Shown here: one piece after another, positions 58,792-64,000 of the stretch
Layout: each line of letters begins with the position of its first letter
How positions within the stretch are numbered: the stretch's first letter is position 1
DNA from: Chitinophagales bacterium
GTDB lineage: Bacteria > Bacteroidota > Bacteroidia > Chitinophagales > UBA10324
DNA: 64,000 bases
Assembly (NCBI GenBank): GCA_025056305.1
Contig: JANWWJ010000043.1
Span: forward strand, 62,001-126,000
Direction of reading: 5' to 3'
Notes under the pieces: generated by a model
What the model was told of the DNA's origin: nothing
The model's database searches: none
What the model saw: the letters and a program-made list of their open reading frames with translations, nothing else
Position numbers and translations under genes: made by a program

Positions 58792-61700
58792 ATGAAATTT
58801 TACTTATGGACACTAGTCCTATCGTTTCTTCCATGTGATCTTATCGCACAGCCAACAGCGACAGTTATTGAAGCCAAGAAAAAAGAGCCCTCAAATGCTT
58901 CGATATCATTCGAACATCAGGTGCTTGCGGCTCTGAGGAAAAACTCGTTTAACGGCTATTTCCCTGCCTTAATAAAATTTGAGGAAATGCTGACGGCCGA
59001 TCGACGGCAGGATTTTCAACTTCATTCCGGTATTCATATCGTTGGTTATTTGCACGATAAAACCTATGTGGCCTGGGTACCCGATACGGCAAGATTTGAA
59101 TTCCTTGATGACGGGGTTATTCGCTCCGTTGAACCAGTGCCCCTGGAACTGAAGTTGGCCCCTTCACTCCGCCAGCAAACTTATCCCGAGCATATCATCG
59201 AAGACGAAAACTCCGTCCGAGTCAACATTATAGGCTTTCGCGAAGCTGATCATTCCCTGATCTTAGCAGACCTGCAGCGCCGTACCACGCAGGTGCGCCC
59301 GTATTCGGCCCGCTATAACATTTTTGAGGCAATTGTTCCCAATGCTTTTTTAAAAGAGCTAGCCAATTTGCCCTATGTGCAATATGTGGAACCAGCCTAT
59401 CCTCCGGTAAAGCCAGACAACAAAGAAGAAGTAAGCATTAATCGAGCCCATGTGCTTAACAGTGGCTTTTTGCAATCATACGATGGCAGCGGGGTCTGGA
59501 TTGCCATCAACGACGATGGAGCCGTATCCAATCACATTGATTGGCAGGGCCGCATCGATAACAGCGCTGTAGGTAATGCTGACGAAGGCAATCACGGCAA
59601 TCATTTGGCCGGTACCATTTTGGGTGCCGGCAATTTAGATCCTTTAACCAGAGGTCATGCCCCAGGGGCGCAATTGAAAACCTACTTCGCTTATCAAAAC
59701 TACAGCCCTCAATACGGAGCCTGGTTTGATATCCCCAACATTTATTTCAACCCCGGTGTGACCATTACCAGCACGGCTGTGAGTGATCTGGTGTGTAATG
59801 GAGGTTATAATTCTTTAGCCCAGATGCTCGATCAGCAAGCATGGGATTATCCGCTGCTCATCCATGTGCTTTCGGCCGGCAATGCCGGAAAAGAAAATTG
59901 CGGACCGCTTCCCGGTTTTTACAACATCACCGGTGGTCACAAAACGGCAAAGAACTGCATTACGGTAGGGAGCGTCAATGACTCTGAAAAGCTCGATGAC
60001 CTCAGCAGCCGGGGGCCAGCTAAAGACGGACGCCTCAAACCCGAACTCGTTGCCTCTGGTGCAGATGTGTATTCAACATATGGCATAAACGACTATAAGA
60101 GTTTATCGGGGACGAGCATGGCCTGCGCTGCCGTTACGGGTATTTTGGCCTTGTTGACGCAAGCCTATAAAGAACAAAACGGACAAAAACTTCCGCCATC
60201 GGCTTTGCTGAAAGCGGCTTTGCTCAACACTGCCGACGACATGGGTTGGGCCGGCCCCGACTGGAAGCATGGTTATGGCAGAATCAATGCCCGCCGAGCT
60301 ATGAGATTGATTAAAGAAAATCGCTATATGTCAGGATCGGTGGACCATGGGCAGACGCAAACTTTTTCGCTTCAGGTACCGGCGGGAGTCCGCCAATTGC
60401 GCGTGCTTTTGTACTGGCACGATGCTCCGGCCCTGTTGGGTGTATCCAAGGATTTGGTGAATGACCTACAACTCCAACTGCAACTTCCGAACGGAAGCAT
60501 GATAGACCCATGGATTTTAGACCCCACGCCCGTAAAGGATTCCCTCAACAAGCCTGCCTGGCGTGGCATCGACACCCTCAATAATCACGAGCAAATAACG
60601 ATTAACAATCCGATTGAAAACGATACATATACACTCATCGTCACGGGATCTGCGGTGCCGCTTGGACCTCAGTCGTTCTACATAGTGTATGAATTTTTAT
60701 ATGATGAAATTACTTTAACCTACCCCATCGGAAGGGAAAGTTGGAAAGCAATGGAAAAACATATCATACGGTGGGACAGCTATGGCCTTCTCAAACCGTT
60801 GACCCTGGAAATATCTTATGACGACGGCAGCAGTTGGCAGCTACTTGCTGTTTTGGATTCTTTCGTCCGAAATTATGAGTTCACCGTACCTCAGCAGGTT
60901 ACGGGTCGATGCCGGATCCGGGTGTCCAGGAGCGATACATCCAGCACCAGCGATTGGTTTTCTATCTTCCCCACTCCGCAAGGTTTGAGCTGGCAGCAGA
61001 TATGCCCATTAAAGGCTCGCCTGACGTGGAATGCAGTTCCGGGTGCCACGCATTACGAAGTATTTGTGCTGGGCCCCTATGAAATGCAGGCGGTGGGCAC
61101 CACTACAAAAAACTACTTTGATTTTTATGGATTAAATCCCAACGTCACTGATTGGGTGGCTGTACGAGCCTACGGTCCAGACAGTGTGTTCAGTGCCCGC
61201 TCTGTAGCCCTGCAGAAACCTACCGGTTTGCTCAACTGCACCATTACAGCTAATGTGGCAGCGACTGCATCATCACCCGGCCCGTACCTCTACACTTCAT
61301 GCATGGAGTTGCAGCAAACAGCCATCAGCCTGACCATTAGCAATACGGCTCAAATAGATTTTAATGGCGTAACGCTGAGCTATCAGCACAATTCTAATCC
61401 TATCGTAACAGAATACTTAGCTTCCGGTATCGGTGCCGGTAGCACACTGATTTATACCTTCAGTTCACCCGCAGATTTATCAGCGGCCGGCACGCACACT
61501 CTTCGCTGCTGGGTTTCGGCTCCAGGCGATCAGAACCCGTGGGACGATACCTTGGTTCATCTCATCACAGTGGCCGACGGTGCCGCCTTGACTTTGCCAA
61601 TTAAGGAAAACTTTGATTTGTTGACTAAATGCGAAGTCACCAACAGCTGCGTCGAAGGGATATGCCCTCTTGCATCGCCCTGGCTCAATTTGACCAATTT

Positions 61701-62868
61701 GGTTTATGACAGTATTGACTGGCGGGTACACTCAGGCAGTACCCCCGGAGAGCAAACTGGACCTGCTGCCGACTTTAACTCTGCTGACGGCACTGGCAAA
61801 TACATCTATTTAGAAGCTGGCAGCTGCAAAAACAAGGAAGCACATTTGTTGCTGCCGTGTGTAGACTTATCGTCGGCCATTCAGCCACGGCTGGCTTTTG
61901 CCCGCCATCAATACGGGCAGGGCATGGGTAGCCTTAGTATCGACATCTTTACAGATGGGCAATGGCACGAAAACTGGTTCACAACAGCAGGAAATCTAGG
62001 CAATGCCTGGATTGCCGACACGCTGGACCTCAGTGCTTTCTGCGGCCATGTGATTAGTGTGCGTTTTCGCGGCAAAACCGGTAATTCATCCACCAGCGAC
62101 CTGGCTTTGGATGCCATTCGCCTCTATGACGCTGCAAGCATTCAAGCTCATATCGAACACACAAATCCTGTCTGCACTGAAAGTCCCGTAACTTTTTATA
62201 ATATGTCCGAAGGCCAAATTACATTCACCCAGTGGACGTTTGCTCCCGATGGTATTCCCCCTTTCGCCTCTGCACCTGACTCAGTGTTGGTCCTCTTTCC
62301 CACTCCCGGATTAAAAATTGTCTCGCTCACCATCGGGAATGAATTTGATACTTTGATGCTCAGTAAGGAGCTTGAGGTCAGGGAAAAGCCACATGCGCAA
62401 TTCCAGATCCAACCAACGCAAGCAGGGTTTTTTGAGTTGATCAACACTTCTGCAGGTGCAGATTCTTGCTTGTGGTTTTTGGGTGACGGTACCTTTGCCA
62501 CCACATGTACCCTTACGCATCAGTACGAAACGGGAACCTTTACTGTAATGTTGCTTGCAATCAACGAATGTGGAATTGACACCGCCCAGGCCTCGGTGGT
62601 AGTTACTCAGGCAAATACCGGCATGTCCCCTCCAACGGCTATGGTTTATCCCAATCCATTTACCGACAAGCTTGTTTTTGCGACAAACGACTTGACTTCA
62701 GCTGCAGCATTGCGCATCTATAGTGCAACCGGCTTTTTGAAGCATGAAACGGTCATGAACGGTGAGCGCAGCATCATTACCACCACTCGTTGGCCTGCCG
62801 GTTTGTATGTTGCCGAAGTAATTAACCAGGGATGGCGAACTCATATTCTGCTGATCAAGCATCAATAA
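58792..62868 (+). CDS. Secreted S8 subtilase with T9SS type A sorting domain
   Basis: A 1358-residue exported serine protease. Signal peptide ending near residue 20 (LIAQ), an N-terminal region of about 200 residues with YVEPAYPP reminiscent of an inhibitor prodomain, then the catalytic domain. Asp is in IAINDDGAVSNHIDW, an unusual DDG in place of the usual D(S/T)G; His is in NHGNHLAGT; Ser is in SGTSMACAAVTG. A P-domain-like beta region, Ig/fibronectin modules, a jelly-roll segment (CVDLSSAIQPRLAFARHQYGQGMGSL) and a PKD domain (LWFLGDGTFATTC) follow. The end (VYPNPFTDKLVFATND ... PAGLYVAEVINQG ... LIKHQ) is a type A T9SS domain. Confidence 0.92.
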   Translation: MKFYLWTLVLSFLPCDLIAQPTATVIEAKKKEPSNASISFEHQVLAALRKNSFNGYFPALIKFEEMLTADRRQDFQLHSGIHIVGYLHDKTYVAWVPDTARFEFLDDGVIRSVEPVPLELKLAPSLRQQTYPEHIIEDENSVRVNIIGFREADHSLILADLQRRTTQVRPYSARYNIFEAIVPNAFLKELANLPYVQYVEPAYPPVKPDNKEEVSINRAHVLNSGFLQSYDGSGVWIAINDDGAVSNHIDWQGRIDNSAVGNADEGNHGNHLAGTILGAGNLDPLTRGHAPGAQLKTYFAYQNYSPQYGAWFDIPNIYFNPGVTITSTAVSDLVCNGGYNSLAQMLDQQAWDYPLLIHVLSAGNAGKENCGPLPGFYNITGGHKTAKNCITVGSVNDSEKLDDLSSRGPAKDGRLKPELVASGADVYSTYGINDYKSLSGTSMACAAVTGILALLTQAYKEQNGQKLPPSALLKAALLNTADDMGWAGPDWKHGYGRINARRAMRLIKENRYMSGSVDHGQTQTFSLQVPAGVRQLRVLLYWHDAPALLGVSKDLVNDLQLQLQLPNGSMIDPWILDPTPVKDSLNKPAWRGIDTLNNHEQITINNPIENDTYTLIVTGSAVPLGPQSFYIVYEFLYDEITLTYPIGRESWKAMEKHIIRWDSYGLLKPLTLEISYDDGSSWQLLAVLDSFVRNYEFTVPQQVTGRCRIRVSRSDTSSTSDWFSIFPTPQGLSWQQICPLKARLTWNAVPGATHYEVFVLGPYEMQAVGTTTKNYFDFYGLNPNVTDWVAVRAYGPDSVFSARSVALQKPTGLLNCTITANVAATASSPGPYLYTSCMELQQTAISLTISNTAQIDFNGVTLSYQHNSNPIVTEYLASGIGAGSTLIYTFSSPADLSAAGTHTLRCWVSAPGDQNPWDDTLVHLITVADGAALTLPIKENFDLLTKCEVTNSCVEGICPLASPWLNLTNLVYDSIDWRVHSGSTPGEQTGPAADFNSADGTGKYIYLEAGSCKNKEAHLLLPCVDLSSAIQPRLAFARHQYGQGMGSLSIDIFTDGQWHENWFTTAGNLGNAWIADTLDLSAFCGHVISVRFRGKTGNSSTSDLALDAIRLYDAASIQAHIEHTNPVCTESPVTFYNMSEGQITFTQWTFAPDGIPPFASAPDSVLVLFPTPGLKIVSLTIGNEFDTLMLSKELEVREKPHAQFQIQPTQAGFFELINTSAGADSCLWFLGDGTFATTCTLTHQYETGTFTVMLLAINECGIDTAQASVVVTQANTGMSPPTAMVYPNPFTDKLVFATNDLTSAAALRIYSATGFLKHETVMNGERSIITTTRWPAGLYVAEVINQGWRTHILLIKHQ

Positions 62869-62889
62869 AGGGTTCCCTCGCTTTGTGCC

Positions 62890-62897
62890 TATATTTG
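62890..62897 (+). promoter_or_regulatory. -7 promoter element of the small lipoprotein gene (TATATTTG)
   Basis: Exact TAnnTTTG, 23 bp before the ATG at 62921, in the gap after the subtilase gene. Confidence 0.5.
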
Positions 62898-62920
62898 TTG
62901 CCTAACGAGCCGTGGAAAAA

Positions 62921-63364
62921 ATGAGGAGTGCACCGTTCCTGATTGTGTTGATATGCCTTGTCACGGGGTGCTTTCAATACCCGGAGGGTCCGTTTTTCAC
63001 GTTGCAGACGCGTGATGAACGCTTGAAAGGCACCTGGGGTGTTTTGCAGGTCATAGACCCCTCCGGTGCCGATGTCACCTACGCCACCGATGAAAACGGC
63101 AATCCCCTTTACACCAACATAACTCTGACCATTGAAATCAACCGTTCCGGCGACCGCAACTGGACGATATTTCAGAATTCCCTGATGCGTTCGCTGGGCA
63201 CTTATCAGTTTGCCCGTTACGGAGATGAAATAGTAGTTCTGTACACGTTCTACAATGGAGCCGAAACATATTTGCAAAAATTTTATACCATACGTAAGCT
63301 CACTGAAAAAGAATTTATATTTCTCGACCAAGAAGGCTTTCGGTGGGAGCTGAGTAAATTTTAA
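62921..63364 (+). CDS. Small lipocalin-like lipoprotein
   Basis: A 147-residue lipoprotein. The ATG at 62921 is chosen over the GTG at 62912; it gives a signal peptide with lipobox LVTGC near residue 17. The mature part is all-beta (RLKGTWGVLQVIDPSG ... NITLTIEINRSGDRNWTIFQ ... FYTIRKLTEKEFIFLDQEGFRWELSKF), in the style of Bacteroidota lipocalin-like proteins with an N-terminal W-strand (GTWGV). Function unknown. It has its own promoter and is convergent with the partial T9SS protein gene. Confidence 0.75.
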   Translation: MRSAPFLIVLICLVTGCFQYPEGPFFTLQTRDERLKGTWGVLQVIDPSGADVTYATDENGNPLYTNITLTIEINRSGDRNWTIFQNSLMRSLGTYQFARYGDEIVVLYTFYNGAETYLQKFYTIRKLTEKEFIFLDQEGFRWELSKF

Positions 63365-63439
63365 AACCTATTGCACCCAATAATCACCCTGCCTCAACTT
63401 GCGCTGAAACGACTCATGCAGTGGCTTTGATTTCCCGCT

Positions 63440-64000
63440 TTAGCGAACCAACGTAATGTTTCCCGACTTGCTGATCGAAGTTCCGTTGATGAACGTTGCT
63501 GTGGCTTTCCAAACATAAACTCCCACTTCGCAAGGCTGGCCCTTATAGGTGCCGTCCCATCCCCGGTCGTTCGGATTATTTGTTTCAAACAACAGTTCGC
63601 CCCAACGGTTGTACACAGCGTAATACAGGCTAACGATACCCAAGCCACCTAATTCATGGAAGAAATCGTTTACTCCATTGTTGTCAGGGCTAAACGCGGT
63701 GGGGAAGAAGATGTCGTTCCAATAAACGATAATGATGGGGCCTATTTTGACCGTGTCAGAGCAGTATTTATTGTACGCGGTTAACACAACGTAAAAAGTG
63801 TCCACATAAGTATAGGTATGGGTAGGATTGTTTTCGGTACTGGTGGTTCCATCACCGAAATCCCAAATGATGCCTTCGTAGTTTTCCGAACAGTTGGTGA
63901 AATGAAAGGTAGCCTGAGATATATCATATTTTTTCGTAATATCTTCTGCTACGGTAGCACAGGCCAATGGCTGGGGCAACACTTCGATGTAGTCTTGATA
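63440..64000 (-). CDS. T9SS type B sorting-domain protein with PKD domain, truncated by window edge
   Basis: The frame is open to the right edge (reading YQDYIEVLPQP before the ORF-track GTG), so only the C-terminal 186 residues are seen. A PKD domain is at the left of the fragment (IIWDFGDGTTSTENNPTHTYTYVDTFYVVLTAYN), followed by a gliding-motility-type C-terminal domain (FFPTAFSPDNNGVNDFFHELGG ... YNRWGELLFETNNPNDRGWDGTYKGQPCEVGVYVWKATA ... GNITLVR). It is therefore a secreted T9SS cargo, probably large. The upstream domains, which would reveal its role, are outside the window. Confidence 0.93.
   Translation of the reverse strand, partial: YQDYIEVLPQPLACATVAEDITKKYDISQATFHFTNCSENYEGIIWDFGDGTTSTENNPTHTYTYVDTFYVVLTAYNKYCSDTVKIGPIIIVYWNDIFFPTAFSPDNNGVNDFFHELGGLGIVSLYYAVYNRWGELLFETNNPNDRGWDGTYKGQPCEVGVYVWKATATFINGTSISKSGNITLVR

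Overview
This window is a chromosomal segment from a member of the Bacteroidota. Four lines of evidence support this: secreted proteins with type IX secretion (T9SS) sorting domains of both the A and B kind; TAnnTTTG promoter -7 elements typical of the phylum; families almost confined to it (BT_3928, DUF1599, DUF4421, Omp28, MbnP); and a division/cell-wall (dcw) cluster in Bacteroidota order whose ftsZ ends in the phylum's usual tail. The genus cannot be fixed from this sequence; a Chitinophagales- or Saprospirales-like lineage is a guess. No tRNA, rRNA, CRISPR array, prophage or intact insertion sequence was seen.

Layout. 0-12.3 kb: the 3' part of a dihydrolipoyl dehydrogenase gene; a large T9SS-exported SprB-repeat protein followed by a lipoprotein; a three-gene putative copper cluster (small Cys protein, MbnP-like, MbnH-like diheme enzyme); then pdxJ, a serine hydrolase, ahcY and a bacilliredoxin. 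12.3-27.2 kb: a gene-poor gap of about 0.7 kb, an Omp28-type T9SS protein, carB preceded by a terminator-like hairpin, cvpA-pabA, a hydrolase-CBS pair, a tricorn-type protease, accBC and a MORN-repeat protein. 27.4-42.9 kb, minus strand: the complete dcw operon mraZ-rsmH-ftsL-ftsI-murE-mraY-[small basic ORF]-murD-ftsW-murG-murC-ftsQ-ftsA-ftsZ, almost every junction overlapping or within 20 bp. 43-64 kb: aroK-BT_3928-DUF1599 divergent from folP, lipoproteins, an M43-like protease, a ROK kinase, a DUF4421 barrel, an MBL hydrolase with ribH, a TonB receptor, a PD40 protein, acs, a second Omp28 protein, an intergenic stretch with several hairpins that may encode an RNA, a giant subtilase and a truncated T9SS protein at the right edge.

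How the genes work together. The dcw operon supplies peptidoglycan precursors (MurC, D, E, G, MraY), septal synthesis (FtsW, FtsI) and the divisome scaffold (FtsL, Q, A, Z). It is probably autoregulated by MraZ through three 10-bp-spaced repeats upstream of mraZ. AccB and AccC form the biotin half of acetyl-CoA carboxylase, which Acs can feed. The MbnP/MbnH pair is likely a periplasmic metal-handling unit. The secreted and surface proteins (subtilase, M43-like protease, Omp28 proteins, SprB-repeat protein, TonB receptor) point to an envelope specialised for extracellular proteolysis, adhesion and uptake.

Most worth following up: a previously hidden, translationally coupled 60-codon basic ORF inside the dcw operon (36044-36226); the structured intergenic region at 58.37-58.63 kb; the terminator hairpins placed just before the carB and ribH start codons; and the predicted MraZ operator. 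All function calls were made by reading the sequence; no database search was run.
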